60,310 nucleotides of DNA from a virus: IMG/VR virus record IMGVR_UViG_3300032304_000756, positions 1-60,310 of that record; one strand, given 5' to 3'. A program made the position numbers and the translations under genes. This document shows positions 38,799 to 48,554 of the stretch, one piece after another; the first letter of the stretch is position 1; the number at the start of each line of letters is the position of its first letter. Below the pieces are notes generated by a model, which worked only from the letters and a program-made list of their open reading frames with translations, ran no database searches and was not told where the DNA came from.

Positions 38799-40187
38799 TT
38801 ATAGTTTCTTGAAGGTATCCACAATCTTAGATTGGGATCCGTTCGTAACTGATGCGCTGGAACTTGAATCTGTCTTTGCAGGAGTGTGGCCTGCGGGATT
38901 TAAGTTTTCGTGACCTAACCACGGCTCATGTTCAGGAACTCGTTTTGGCGCACTGGCTGGACCGCAGGCTGCGGCTGCTGGTCCGTTCATATGAATGTTA
39001 GCCGCAGTTTCCACATGGTTGCCGCCTGCTTTAATATTACTCTGTCCGCTTACAGTAATTTTACTATCTGCTCCAACTTTTACTAACCAGTCTGCTCCGC
39101 TGTCAAAGTGCATTTTTGCACCTGAAATTAAATTAACGTTCCTGCCGGCTTTCATATTGATATCTCTATCAGCAGAAATGTTTAAATCGTTTTTAGTATG
39201 GATGCTAATGCTGTCTTCGGCAAAGATGTCAATTTTTCCATTACTGGTTAACTCTATCCAAGTTGTGCCTCGGGCATTTCCTATATAAATTAAATCTTCA
39301 CTGTTGTGTAATAGTATTTGATGGCCAGTACGGGTTCTAATACGCACAAGTTCGTTATGGGGAATATCCTTTACTCCGCCCTTGCCATTTACAGATACGT
39401 ATGACGATGTAGTTGTTGAAGCGGGTCCTGTTCTTAAATAATTTTCATCACCGTCGTCCATGACAAATGTTGAGCCGCCGAGTCTGCCAACAAACGCACC
39501 TTTAAGTGGATTTTCTTTTGAACCCACTGTGCCCCTAGTCTGCCCCGATAGTCTATCCACCGGGCCTGGTGTGCTTATTCCAAACACATTACTAGGACTC
39601 TCTCGTCTGGCAGAACTGGTTGTAATTCCACGAACTTCGTCCGTTAATAATCCTTGTGTACTTAAAATACTGCTGAACGGGTGTACTGGTTTTTTGATCT
39701 GTGTCGAGTCTGGTTGATCTCCAACAACAAGTTTTCTATTAAACTCTGCAACTGGTTCCTTCGAAGGCGGCATTTTGGTATTCAACTCAGTTGCTGCCAG
39801 GCCTGGTATCATGAAATTCATATACTCGTCTTGTACGCATCCTATCCAGAAACCGTTACTAGTGTCTCCTTCAATAAACATAACAACCACAATTCCGCCT
39901 TCAGTAGGAGGAACCATCCACATTCCATAACTCTTTTGTGTGTCACCGTAGGTATTATTTTTACCCACATGATCGATGTTTGTGACTCCGTAAAACGGAC
40001 TTAGATATCTTACAGGATATGTGCTACCTTCGCTGCCGGGAACGTTACCCACATCACGCAATAGTTGAACATGAAGTGTGCCCATATACTTGTTATCTTC
40101 GCTTCTGACCACTCGTGCTAGGTGTGGCCCTGGATCAACTTTCGCACCGCTCGTTTCATTAGATCTTTTTGTTTCATTTGCTGACAT
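38799..40187 (-). CDS. gp5: baseplate central spike protein gp5, lacking a lysozyme domain
   Basis: 462 residues. Residues about 20-130 are the gp5 OB-fold (HLARVVRSEDNKYMGTLHVQLL, YGMWMVPPTEGGIVVVMFIEGD, GFWIGCVQDEYMNFMIPG). Residues about 290-400 form the triple beta-helix spike repeats (IDIFAEDSISIHTKNDLNIS, DINMKAGRNVNLISG). Between them, where T4 gp5 has its T4-lysozyme-like domain (575 residues in all), there is only Ser/Thr/Pro-rich linker with no catalytic Glu-Asp-Thr pattern. The spike thus has no built-in muramidase. The start overlaps the upstream stop (TAATG). Confidence 0.85.
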   Translation of the reverse strand: MSANETKRSNETSGAKVDPGPHLARVVRSEDNKYMGTLHVQLLRDVGNVPGSEGSTYPVRYLSPFYGVTNIDHVGKNNTYGDTQKSYGMWMVPPTEGGIVVVMFIEGDTSNGFWIGCVQDEYMNFMIPGLAATELNTKMPPSKEPVAEFNRKLVVGDQPDSTQIKKPVHPFSSILSTQGLLTDEVRGITTSSARRESPSNVFGISTPGPVDRLSGQTRGTVGSKENPLKGAFVGRLGGSTFVMDDGDENYLRTGPASTTTSSYVSVNGKGGVKDIPHNELVRIRTRTGHQILLHNSEDLIYIGNARGTTWIELTSNGKIDIFAEDSISIHTKNDLNISADRDINMKAGRNVNLISGAKMHFDSGADWLVKVGADSKITVSGQSNIKAGGNHVETAANIHMNGPAAAACGPASAPKRVPEHEPWLGHENLNPAGHTPAKTDSSSSASVTNGSQSKIVDTFKKL

Positions 40188-42682
40188 TATGCGCCGCCTC
40201 TTGGTCTTCCTGGAATTGGTATTCCGGTATTAGTGTATTCAACTTGGCTTTCTCTAGAGCCGTTAGATACAGAATCTATAGATTTTTTAGATGCTTGACC
40301 TGGACGCTGTGTTAACGACTTGCCTTCATCAGTACTTGGAGGCAATACCTTTTCACCTTTATAGGCTGTGTTGTATACTCCAGTTTTACCAGTCCTAGGA
40401 TCAGTAAACGAAAATCTACCTGAACTGTTACCGGCACTACGTCTTGCAGATGCAAATGCCTGAGCAAACGTTTGTTGTTTTGGTGGTTCAGGTTTCGACG
40501 ACGCTTGTTCAGCCACTGGAACAGGGTCATTGGTAGCATTGCCAACTGGTCCAGTATAACTACTTCCGCTATTTGGTGCTGCCGTTGGTGTTGCCGACTG
40601 TTGTTTAATATCTGGTTTTTCTTCTTTAACTGGGTCCTGAATTGGACGTCTTATAGCCTTCAGTGTCTGTGTAAATTTTCCGCCTTTGAACATATTAGTA
40701 ACTTCTTGAACATTGTATAGTCCGCTGAATCCTGCGTTCTGTACTCCAGACATAAAGTCCATTTCTCCAGTGATGCGATTATAATCGGTTGGGGTTCTAA
40801 AGTTAACAATTATGTCAACTTCACCGCTTTGATAATTCATTGAACCGTTTGCATTTTCGTTAAAGTTTACAGGTACATCACTGAAGTTACCCAGGCCGCT
40901 GTCGGCAATATAATACGGATCTCCAATTATTTCAATTTCTGCTGTCATTAAATCTGCCTGACTGTTTAATAACGATTCGTAAAAGTTTTTAGCAACTAGG
41001 CTACGATAATCGTCATTGGGGCCTCCGCCTGCATTTTTATATCGGCGATGTAACTCTCCCACAGGTGCAGTTGGTACTCCTTTCTCGACTGCGCTCTTGT
41101 TTGACTCGTCGTTGGTGGGCTGACCCGCAGTGCCGACACCTTGTCCATTTATCTGTGGATATACTGAACCGGCTAGTGCATTTTTATCAGCATACGCAGT
41201 GGTAAACATACCTGCTTTTAATTGAATGTTGAACGTGATAATATCTACGTTTTTACCTGTGTATATATAGTTATAGGCTTTAACAGCATTTTTCTTTAAT
41301 TCATCATAACCCTGAGGTTGCGCACCCGGTGGCTTGAATCTATGCTCATGAACTGAATATTCTACAACTTTAAAAACATATAGTTTGGGAATTTTTGCTC
41401 TGTTATTATTGCCTGGTTGCGGTTTTAAATTAAACACTTGTGTTTCAATTCTAAACCATTTTTTTAATCCCTTGTTGTCTGAAGGAGCAGACACACTTTT
41501 TTTGCAAAACTCACTCATTAATAACACTTCTGTAATGGCATTAATGATTGATGTCCCTTGAGCAAATTTAAAAACTTTATCTTTAGGATCATATACGTTA
41601 TCTTTTCTTGAATTAGGTTTATCTGGATCTGGTTGTATCTGATCTTTGGGTTTTAACTGAGAATCTCCGCCGGTGTTTAAGTCGAATCCCATCTTGGCCG
41701 AACCTATTTCGTTCAGCGACTCCGTATTTTGTACCAGCATTTTTATGGATGCGGCAGATCCACCGACAGAGGTACTAGTTTTGTTTAGTGTTAACTTTTC
41801 TTGTACTTTTTTATTGTTCGAGGCTGTTGCAGAATTTGTTGTAGCAGATTGTCCGGCATCGTCTTGCAACTCAGTAGATGATATTTGCGCACCATCTTTA
41901 GGAAAAATAATAACAACTTCATCAGGAACGTATTCTTCTTTGCCTGTTTCACTGCCTTGTTTGGCCATCTCTTTACCGCGTTCATTGATCCAACGTTGTA
42001 AACTATTAGTGCCTGATTGTAAAATTTCTTGTACAGTTGTACCACTAATTTTTATGTCTGACTTTAGAATGTTAACTTGATCTGATAGTGCCGATTCATT
42101 GTATGGAACTGCTGTGCATTTGTAACGACACCCAGAAGCAGAAATATCCATTTCAATCTGTGCCCAAGTAAACGGAATATGTCTGTTTAACACATCGTCC
42201 ACTGGTACAATATTTCCTGCACTGTCATACCCTATAAACTCTATAGTCATGAGGAATGGCATGTCTGTATAATTGACTGTCATGCCTTGATCGGACTGCG
42301 CGGCAGCGGCCAACTGTAATGTCTGCAAAAACATACCTAACGAATAAGGTTCAAAAATATCAAAACTAATATTTGTCGAGTTAGTGCCTTTTGTACGTTT
42401 GTCGTAGGTCATCAAACTACCAATCTCAATATTGTCAATATAAAAGTCAAACTTACCTGACGGATTTGCCGATGATGTGTATGCAGTCATTACTCTGTTA
42501 TCAGGCTTGCCACCACCACTTCTTAATATAATTTGTCCTAGTTGATTATTTTTGTAACTGGTGGATGATTCTGGAAAATTAATTTGATCGCTGGTCAGCG
42601 CACTAATTGTAAAAATACTAGTGTAAGATGTAAACTTTTCTAATACGTTGGGTTTAATTCCAAGGCTATCTTCTAACGGCAT
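40187..42682 (-). CDS. baseplate hub-like protein (gp27/gpD-type by context)
   Basis: 831 residues. It sits between gp53 and gp5, and its pattern of structural phrases (MTIEFIGYDSAGNIVPVDD, IPFTWAQIEMDISASGCRY, DIITFNIQLKAGMFTTAYADKN, MFKGGKFTQTLKAIRRP near 675) resembles hub proteins that carry the spike, as gp27 does in T4. The middle (about 255-350) and the last about 140 residues are Ser/Gln/Pro-rich and probably disordered. The specific match to gp27 is inference from position and domain style. Confidence 0.6.
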   Translation of the reverse strand: MPLEDSLGIKPNVLEKFTSYTSIFTISALTSDQINFPESSTSYKNNQLGQIILRSGGGKPDNRVMTAYTSSANPSGKFDFYIDNIEIGSLMTYDKRTKGTNSTNISFDIFEPYSLGMFLQTLQLAAAAQSDQGMTVNYTDMPFLMTIEFIGYDSAGNIVPVDDVLNRHIPFTWAQIEMDISASGCRYKCTAVPYNESALSDQVNILKSDIKISGTTVQEILQSGTNSLQRWINERGKEMAKQGSETGKEEYVPDEVVIIFPKDGAQISSTELQDDAGQSATTNSATASNNKKVQEKLTLNKTSTSVGGSAASIKMLVQNTESLNEIGSAKMGFDLNTGGDSQLKPKDQIQPDPDKPNSRKDNVYDPKDKVFKFAQGTSIINAITEVLLMSEFCKKSVSAPSDNKGLKKWFRIETQVFNLKPQPGNNNRAKIPKLYVFKVVEYSVHEHRFKPPGAQPQGYDELKKNAVKAYNYIYTGKNVDIITFNIQLKAGMFTTAYADKNALAGSVYPQINGQGVGTAGQPTNDESNKSAVEKGVPTAPVGELHRRYKNAGGGPNDDYRSLVAKNFYESLLNSQADLMTAEIEIIGDPYYIADSGLGNFSDVPVNFNENANGSMNYQSGEVDIIVNFRTPTDYNRITGEMDFMSGVQNAGFSGLYNVQEVTNMFKGGKFTQTLKAIRRPIQDPVKEEKPDIKQQSATPTAAPNSGSSYTGPVGNATNDPVPVAEQASSKPEPPKQQTFAQAFASARRSAGNSSGRFSFTDPRTGKTGVYNTAYKGEKVLPPSTDEGKSLTQRPGQASKKSIDSVSNGSRESQVEYTNTGIPIPGRPRGGA

Positions 42683-42683
42683 A

Positions 42684-42983
42684 TTATAATCCTAACACAT
42701 CAAACAAACTGGATTTTTTAGGAATGTAAATGCTTACACCGGATCTAAAATCAAATAACGGGTCTGATAATACATCCATGTTACGTTGCATAAACACCCA
42801 CCATAACTTTGTAGATCCGTATAAGTCATAGGCTAGTAAGTCAGGTCTATGATTGTATTGAGGTTCGATGGTATATACCCAGTCGTCGGGTTCTGCACTT
42901 ACAGGTCTAATATTGATTGGTGCTAGAAATCCTGGTAATTCTTGAGTTTTAAACCAAGGACTTTTGTTGTTATAATTTGCCAT
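42684..42983 (-). CDS. gp53: baseplate wedge protein gp53
   Basis: 99 residues, shorter than T4 gp53 (196) but with the family core: VYTIEPQYNHRPDLLAYDLYGSTKLWWVFMQRN, followed by the LysM-like GVSIYIPKK end. gp53 links wedges at the baseplate core. The ATG overlaps the upstream stop (TAATG), and the next gene follows after 1 nt. Confidence 0.88.
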   Translation of the reverse strand: MANYNNKSPWFKTQELPGFLAPINIRPVSAEPDDWVYTIEPQYNHRPDLLAYDLYGSTKLWWVFMQRNMDVLSDPLFDFRSGVSIYIPKKSSLFDVLGL

Positions 42984-43870
42984 TAAATAAATCCTGATTT
43001 ATTATTGCCAGAGCCAAGCACATAATCGCCTTTGATAAATCTATCAAGACTAAAGTTACGAACTTGTTCTCTACTGTACAATGGTTGCACCGTTACTGTT
43101 ATGGTGCTTTTAACTGGCGCCCATGCAACACCTTGTGCCACACTGGATCCCGGTAAATTGATGCCTACCAGTGCTGCCGCTTTTGAAATTACACCTGCAC
43201 TAGGTGCACCTGCCGAAAGTCCTGTGGAAATATAATCACAGTCGTTGGGCATTTCAACTTGGAAATTTGTACACACTACTGGCACATCTTTAAACACATA
43301 ATCTCCGTAGCCGTTTAATTTAACCACAGGGGGTGGAGCACCAGCATTTGCATCTGCTCCAAATGCCATCTTTGTTATGGATTTCAAATAGTGTACAGCC
43401 GCAACCCAATACGCGGCTTCTACAGAATCTTCACAGAAAAATTGTCCTGTGATAGTCATTGCATCAACTTTGCTGTTTTCGTATGACAAGAAAGGATAAT
43501 TATTATGCACAGGCGTCATTGGCTGATAAGTGGCTGAATGTGTCATCATTATCGAAGGCGTAAACGGAAACACCATGCCATTAGTTTCTATCAAGGGTCT
43601 CAAAATTGAACTGGATTTGTACGCAGGATTATTGGGCAGACTTAGTCTTACTCGCCAATCTCTGCTGGCAGACGAGCTAAAAATTGCGGCCGCTGGATTA
43701 CCCGACCTACCCGTTTCGCCGCCTGGCAGTAAATTTACACTACGCAGTGCCGCACCAAACCCTTCTGTTTTTAATGTGTTTACCGTGTTAGTAATAGTGC
43801 CCAACGTACCGGCTACAGAGCCTGCAATTGATCTTGCACCGCTAACGAAATTGTTTAAGTCTACTGGCAT
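42983..43870 (-). CDS. baseplate-tail tube junction protein (gp48/gp54-like)
   Basis: 295 residues. SRDWRVRLSLPNNPAYKS, NGMVFPFTPSIMMTHSATYQPM and the tube-like strand AMTITGQFFCEDSVEAAYWVAAVHYLK resemble the T4 tail tube/cap family (gp19, gp48, gp54), which starts tube polymerisation on the baseplate. Being the first gene of the minus-strand baseplate operon fits this. I cannot tell gp48 from gp54. AAGGAT serves as ribosome site. Confidence 0.65.
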   Translation of the reverse strand: MPVDLNNFVSGARSIAGSVAGTLGTITNTVNTLKTEGFGAALRSVNLLPGGETGRSGNPAAAIFSSSASRDWRVRLSLPNNPAYKSSSILRPLIETNGMVFPFTPSIMMTHSATYQPMTPVHNNYPFLSYENSKVDAMTITGQFFCEDSVEAAYWVAAVHYLKSITKMAFGADANAGAPPPVVKLNGYGDYVFKDVPVVCTNFQVEMPNDCDYISTGLSAGAPSAGVISKAAALVGINLPGSSVAQGVAWAPVKSTITVTVQPLYSREQVRNFSLDRFIKGDYVLGSGNNKSGFI

Positions 43871-43892
43871 TTTTGGTTATCCTTGTTAAACA

Positions 43893-43900
43893 TATTTATT
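43893..43900 (-). promoter_or_regulatory. late promoter box AATAAATA for the baseplate operon
   Basis: Minus-strand AATAAATA followed by TG, 22 nt before the start at 43870. It overlaps the -35 box (43899-43904) of the divergent sigma-70 promoter of the gp55 gene. Confidence 0.6.
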
Positions 43901-43927
43901 GACTTTATTAAGTGCAGAGTTTATAAT
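43899..43927 (+). promoter_or_regulatory. sigma-70 promoter of the gp55 gene
   Basis: TTGACT at 43899-43904, 17-bp spacer, TATAAT at 43922-43927, then a GAGGAG ribosome site before the ATG at 43952. The late sigma factor itself can thus be made by host RNA polymerase holoenzyme. Confidence 0.82.
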
Positions 43928-43951
43928 TTATATTGAGGAGTCACAATTATA

Positions 43952-44782
43952 ATGAAAAAAGTAAACTACCTGAATAACAAGGATTTGTTATCAGAGATAC
44001 ACAAAAGCAAGAACTCTTACAGCAGTTTTGTTAAGCCCGAATACCATCAATACGACTTAATACTACCAAGTTTAGAAAAAATCAACATTAGAACTGTTGC
44101 AGAAGCAAAACGAGTCAAGGCAAAACGACTACAGCAACAAGCATTTGAAAAAGCCAAAGCCGAAAATCCCAAAGTAAAAGTTGCAGAATTTGAAATAGAT
44201 TACAAAAAAATAGAAAAAATAGATCTAGTTTTTCGAATCATGACCTACGATCATATTCCGTTGGAACCTGGACGCAAACGTACACCAAAGACTCTAGCAG
44301 ATCACAGAGAAAAAGTTAACTTTCCAGCATTTCAACATTGGAAATTTGACGACACTGACACTCTAATCTGCGTGGGCAAAAGTCACTGGAAAGGCGGAAT
44401 GCTTAAAGGAAAGTTCAGCAAGGATCACGGTCAGATTACGGACACATTGGCCCGTATGTATATCAAACTCTGCGAGCGATATGCTACCAGAGGCAACGTT
44501 AGGGGTTATACCTACAACGACGAAATGAAGGGACAAGCCATCCTTCAACTTACACAAATTGGACTGCAATTCGATGAATCAAAAAGTGATAATCCTTTCG
44601 CATATTTTACCGCCGCGGTTACTAACTCGTTTGTCCGTGTCATCAATATTGAAAAGAAAATGCAGAATATCCGAGACGATATCTTGCAAGAAAACGGTAT
44701 GAACCCAAGTTATACTCGTATGATTAATCAAGAATACGATAACGCACTAAAACGAGAGAATCCACCGGTGGCCACTGATTGA
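43952..44782 (+). CDS. gp55: late-transcription sigma factor gp55
   Basis: 276 residues, longer than T4 gp55 (185). The conserved core is at about 165-235: LARMYIKLCERYATRGN, GYTYNDEMKGQAILQL, FDESKSDNPFAYFTAAVTNS and the helix VINIEKKMQNIRDDIL. These correspond to the sigma region 2-like part that reads the TATAAATA box. The N-terminal about 100 residues are charged and extended (repeated Lys-rich helix AKRVKAKRLQQQAFEKAKAEN). It stands divergent from the baseplate operon that carries its target box. Confidence 0.9.
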   Translation: MKKVNYLNNKDLLSEIHKSKNSYSSFVKPEYHQYDLILPSLEKINIRTVAEAKRVKAKRLQQQAFEKAKAENPKVKVAEFEIDYKKIEKIDLVFRIMTYDHIPLEPGRKRTPKTLADHREKVNFPAFQHWKFDDTDTLICVGKSHWKGGMLKGKFSKDHGQITDTLARMYIKLCERYATRGNVRGYTYNDEMKGQAILQLTQIGLQFDESKSDNPFAYFTAAVTNSFVRVINIEKKMQNIRDDILQENGMNPSYTRMINQEYDNALKRENPPVATD

Positions 44783-44808
44783 CAGTGCTGTTGTTTTTCT
44801 GCTATAAT
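44779..44808 (+). promoter_or_regulatory. sigma-70 promoter of gp47/gp46
   Basis: TTGACA at 44779-44784, 18-bp spacer, TATAAT at 44803-44808. It overlaps the end of the gp55 gene and is followed by AAAGGAT before the ATG at 44825. Confidence 0.85.
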
Positions 44809-44824
44809 AACAAAAAGGATTATA

Positions 44825-45829
44825 ATGTTTAAAAAGGTTGCATGTTTTACAGACATACACTTTGGGTTGAAATCAAATTCCGCAACGCATAATCAAGACT
44901 GCGAAGATTTTGTAGATTGGTTTATTGCTGAGGCTAAAAAAGAAGGCTGTGAAACAGGCATCTTTTTAGGAGACTGGCATCACAATCGTAATAGCCTTAA
45001 TATGCTTACTATGCACAGCTCAATACGCTGTCTAGAAAAATTAGGCAAAGCGTTTGATCAGTTTTATTTCTTTCCAGGTAATCACGACTTGTACTACAAA
45101 GACAAGCGTGATATTCATTCGGTTGATTGGGGCAGACATATTCCCGGAGTTACTGTTATCAGCGACATCACAACCATTGGAGATGTCACACTGGTACCGT
45201 GGTTGGTCGGTGATGAATGGCGTAAGATGGAAAAATTAAAGAGTCGATATATTTTTGGACACTTTGAACTGCCGTTGTTTATGATGAACGCCATGGTACA
45301 AATGCCAGACCACGGTGAACTACAGGCCAGCAATTTTAAAAATCCAGAATACGTGTTCAGTGGACATTTTCATAAAAGACAGGCAAAGGAAAACATTGTC
45401 TATATCGGCAATTCTTTTCCGCACAACTATGCAGATGCATGGGACGATGATCGTGGCATGATGATTTTACAACATGGTGAGAAACCAGTGTATAAAGTGT
45501 GGGATGATGCTCCTAAGTTTAAAACTGTAAAATTAAGTCGTCTAATAGATGAGTCTGAAACATTAATTCTTCCTAAAACATATTTGCGTGTGGGCATTGA
45601 TATTGATATCAGTTTTGAGGAAGCCAGTTTTATTAAAGAAACATTCATGGGCCAGGCTAATATTAGAGAACTTACACTAATTCCTGAAAAGAAAGATGTT
45701 GAGATTAACACTGCCTTAGATGTTCAACAATTTGAAAGTGTAGATCAAATTGTCAGCAATCAGATAGCCAGTATTCAAAGCGACACGTACGACCCTAAAG
45801 TACTACTTGCGATTTACAATAATTTATGA
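44825..45829 (+). CDS. gp47: recombination nuclease subunit gp47 (Mre11-like)
   Basis: 334 residues (T4 gp47, 339). All calcineurin-type metal motifs are in place: FTDIHFG (about 8-14), GDWHHNR (about 49-55), GNHDLYY (about 81-87), GHFELP (about 142) and GHFHKR (about 183). With gp46 it resects DNA ends for recombination-dependent replication and host DNA breakdown. It is coupled to gp46 by ATGA at 45826. Confidence 0.96.
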   Translation: MFKKVACFTDIHFGLKSNSATHNQDCEDFVDWFIAEAKKEGCETGIFLGDWHHNRNSLNMLTMHSSIRCLEKLGKAFDQFYFFPGNHDLYYKDKRDIHSVDWGRHIPGVTVISDITTIGDVTLVPWLVGDEWRKMEKLKSRYIFGHFELPLFMMNAMVQMPDHGELQASNFKNPEYVFSGHFHKRQAKENIVYIGNSFPHNYADAWDDDRGMMILQHGEKPVYKVWDDAPKFKTVKLSRLIDESETLILPKTYLRVGIDIDISFEEASFIKETFMGQANIRELTLIPEKKDVEINTALDVQQFESVDQIVSNQIASIQSDTYDPKVLLAIYNNL

Positions 45830-47607
45830 TAAGAATAAAAGATTTAACAGTACGTAATTTTATGAGCGTGGGTAACGCTACCCAGGCTGTCGACTTCTGT
45901 AAAGAACAACTGACTCTTGTGCTGGGTGAAAACTTAGATCAAGGCGGAGATGACAGTGGTAGCCGTAATGGCACAGGTAAAACTACCATTGTCAATGCGC
46001 TAAGTTACGGACTGTACGGCACTGCACTTACTAATATTAAAAAAGATAATCTTATTAACAAGATTAATTCTAAAAATATGTTAGTCACTGTGGAGTTTGA
46101 AAAAGACGGCAGGTTGTATAGGATCGAGCGTGGTCGTAAACCCAACGTTTTAAAATTTTATGTGGACGATCAAGTTCAAGAAAATGCAGACATCGATGAT
46201 GAAGGACAGGGAGACAGTAGAGAAACTCAAAAAGACATCGACGAGTTATTAGGCATGAGCCATGATATGTTTAAACATATCATTGCATTAAACACTTATA
46301 CAGAACCGTTCTTATCAATGAAAGCCAATGATCAACGTGTGATCATTGAGCAACTGCTGGGTATTACTTTGCTGAGTGAAAAAGCAGAAAATCTCAAAGA
46401 ACAAGTACGCATTACCAAAGAAGAAATTACACAAGAAAGCGCAAGGATCGATGCTGTCAAAAAAAGCAACGACAAGATACAAGAAAGTATTGACAGTTTA
46501 AAACTAAAACAAACTGTTTGGCAACGTACTAAAGACTCTGATATTAGTAAAATACAACGAGCCATAGACGAACTTGCGGGTTTAGACATTGATGCAGAAA
46601 TTGCACAACACGATAAACTAAAAGTTTATGATGAACTAGCGGCTAAGATTAAGAGTCTTAATAAAGAAAAAGCCACGCTAGAAACTGCGACAATGCAAGC
46701 AGACAAAACTGTTAAAAAATATCAAAAAGAGATATCGCAATTAGCACAAAATACTTGCCCGGCATGTGAACAGGAACTGCATGACCATAAACACGAAGAA
46801 ATGATTAAAGCGTCAGAGAAAAATCTGGCAGATGCAGATACATACTTGTCCAAGGTAGCGGGAGATCTCGAATTGATTATTAAAGAACTCGAGTCTATTG
46901 GTGACATCAACGGTCGACCAACAACATTCTACGACACACTAAACGAAGCCTATAATCATAGGAGCAATTTAGATAGTCTTGCAGTACAATTAAAAAACAA
47001 ACAAGATGAACGAGATACTTATCAAGAGCAGATCACTGAATTAGAACATACTGCACTTCAGGATGTGTCTTGGGATTCTGTTAACAGTTTAAATTTGATG
47101 AAAGAACATCAAGAATTTTTATTAAAACTGTTAACATCAAAAGATTCGTTTATTCGTAAGAAGATCATTGACCAGAATCTTGCTTACTTGAATAACCGTC
47201 TCACTTATTACCTTGATAAGGTGGGTCTACCTCACACCGTTGTATTCCAAAATGACCTAACGGTAGAAATAACCCAACTCGGACAAGATCTCGATTTTGA
47301 TAACTTGAGCCGGGGAGAAAGGAATCGCTTAATCTTAGGATTGTCGTGGGCGTTCCGTGATGTTTGGGAAAGTTTATATCAAAACATCAATCTCTTATTC
47401 ATTGATGAGCTTATTGACAGCGGCATGGATGCTAATGGCGTTGAAAATTCTCTGAGTGTCTTGAAAAAGATGGGCAGAGAACGCAGTAAGAACATCTATC
47501 TAATCTCTCATAGGGACGAATTAGTAGGTCGAGTGAACAACGTGCTCAAGGTAATAAAAGAAAACGGGTTCACCAGTTATGCTAACGATATAGAAGTGTA
47601 TGACTGA
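45826..47607 (+). CDS. gp46: recombination nuclease subunit gp46 (Rad50-like)
   Basis: 593 residues (T4 gp46, 560). ABC/SMC-type ATPase: Walker A in GSRNGTGKTT (about 46-55), a long coiled coil broken by the zinc hook CPAC at about 312-315, signature LSRGERNRL at about 493, and Walker B LLFIDELIDSG at about 522. The hook dimerises the complex through zinc. The two ATPase halves flank about 370 residues of coiled coil. Confidence 0.96.
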   Translation: MIRIKDLTVRNFMSVGNATQAVDFCKEQLTLVLGENLDQGGDDSGSRNGTGKTTIVNALSYGLYGTALTNIKKDNLINKINSKNMLVTVEFEKDGRLYRIERGRKPNVLKFYVDDQVQENADIDDEGQGDSRETQKDIDELLGMSHDMFKHIIALNTYTEPFLSMKANDQRVIIEQLLGITLLSEKAENLKEQVRITKEEITQESARIDAVKKSNDKIQESIDSLKLKQTVWQRTKDSDISKIQRAIDELAGLDIDAEIAQHDKLKVYDELAAKIKSLNKEKATLETATMQADKTVKKYQKEISQLAQNTCPACEQELHDHKHEEMIKASEKNLADADTYLSKVAGDLELIIKELESIGDINGRPTTFYDTLNEAYNHRSNLDSLAVQLKNKQDERDTYQEQITELEHTALQDVSWDSVNSLNLMKEHQEFLLKLLTSKDSFIRKKIIDQNLAYLNNRLTYYLDKVGLPHTVVFQNDLTVEITQLGQDLDFDNLSRGERNRLILGLSWAFRDVWESLYQNINLLFIDELIDSGMDANGVENSLSVLKKMGRERSKNIYLISHRDELVGRVNNVLKVIKENGFTSYANDIEVYD

Positions 47608-47827
47608 CGATATAAAAGATGATACTCATGACCGGCTGGTTAAAGCATTCATAGAGTATTCACGCTGGAACGAACGTTTTGAACGTTATGGTTATCATGG
47701 TTCCAGCGTACAGGCACGTGAGTTCCTCAGGGACATACGTGTGTTATCCACAGCAAGGCGAATAGAAATACAGGCACAGCGAAAATTAAACAAAAAGGCC
47801 AAAACGGAAGGCAGTGACGACGAGTAA
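47600..47827 (+). CDS. hypothetical protein
   Basis: 75 residues, overlapping gp46 by 8 nt. Highly charged and helical (RLVKAFIEYSRWNERFERYG, REFLRDIRVLSTARRIEIQAQRKLNKKAK). No family recognised. Small basic proteins after gp46 are common in marine T4-like phages. Confidence 0.6.
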   Translation: MTDDIKDDTHDRLVKAFIEYSRWNERFERYGYHGSSVQAREFLRDIRVLSTARRIEIQAQRKLNKKAKTEGSDDE

Positions 47828-47842
47828 CTGGTATATACGTGC

Positions 47843-48286
47843 ATGTCGTGGCACTATCAAAATATATTAGTCGAAGAAATTCCCGAAGGCGTTATAGGCT
47901 TTGTTTATCTCATCACTAATAATCAATCTGGACAGAAATATATAGGCAAAAAACTAGCACAGTTTAAGCGCACAAAACCACCACTCAAAGGCAAAAAACT
48001 CAAAAGACGTAGCACAGTAGAAAGCGATTGGCGTGAATACTGGGGCTCATCTGAGAGACTACAAGCAGACGTCCACGCACTAGGTCCAGAAAAATTCACA
48101 CGAGAAATACTTTATTTTTGCAAATCCAAGGCAGAAATGTCTTATCTAGAGGCAAGAGAGCAATTCGAACGCAGAGTTTTAGAAACCGACGACTACTATA
48201 ACGGCATTATTAACGTTCGTGTAGGCGGTTCAAACATACTAAGACAGCGTCTTCAAGAACAATCACAGGCAAAATCAAACGGTTAA
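47843..48286 (+). CDS. GIY-YIG-like nuclease
   Basis: 147 residues. The N-terminal GFVYLITNNQSGQKYIGKK (about 17-35) fits the GIY-YIG signature (here VYL...YIG), and the basic LKGKKLKRRS, then YWGSSE follow as in the family. The position of the catalytic Glu cannot be assigned with confidence. Such proteins are homing or seg-type endonucleases in T4-like phages. It directly precedes the 444-bp non-coding segment. It has no clear ribosome site. Confidence 0.65.
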   Translation: MSWHYQNILVEEIPEGVIGFVYLITNNQSGQKYIGKKLAQFKRTKPPLKGKKLKRRSTVESDWREYWGSSERLQADVHALGPEKFTREILYFCKSKAEMSYLEAREQFERRVLETDDYYNGIINVRVGGSNILRQRLQEQSQAKSNG

Positions 48287-48554
48287 TGGCTAGCGCAGGC
48301 TAAATTCGTGCGCTCTATACCTGGATCACGGATCGCAGGGACGGAATTCTCTTGCCGTTAAGAGTACTCAGCAACTATCCTTAACAGGACGAGGATCGCA
48401 AATTGCCGCGGTTTTGCTGTTTTAAGAATTAAAGGCTCAAGGAGAGGAGAGACACCTCACGTAAACAAGTATGATAGCAGATATTTGTTTGCCGCCGTTG
48501 TGATAAGACGGAGCTCGTGGTACCGGACAACCGCCACTGTAATGCTCTACTGCT

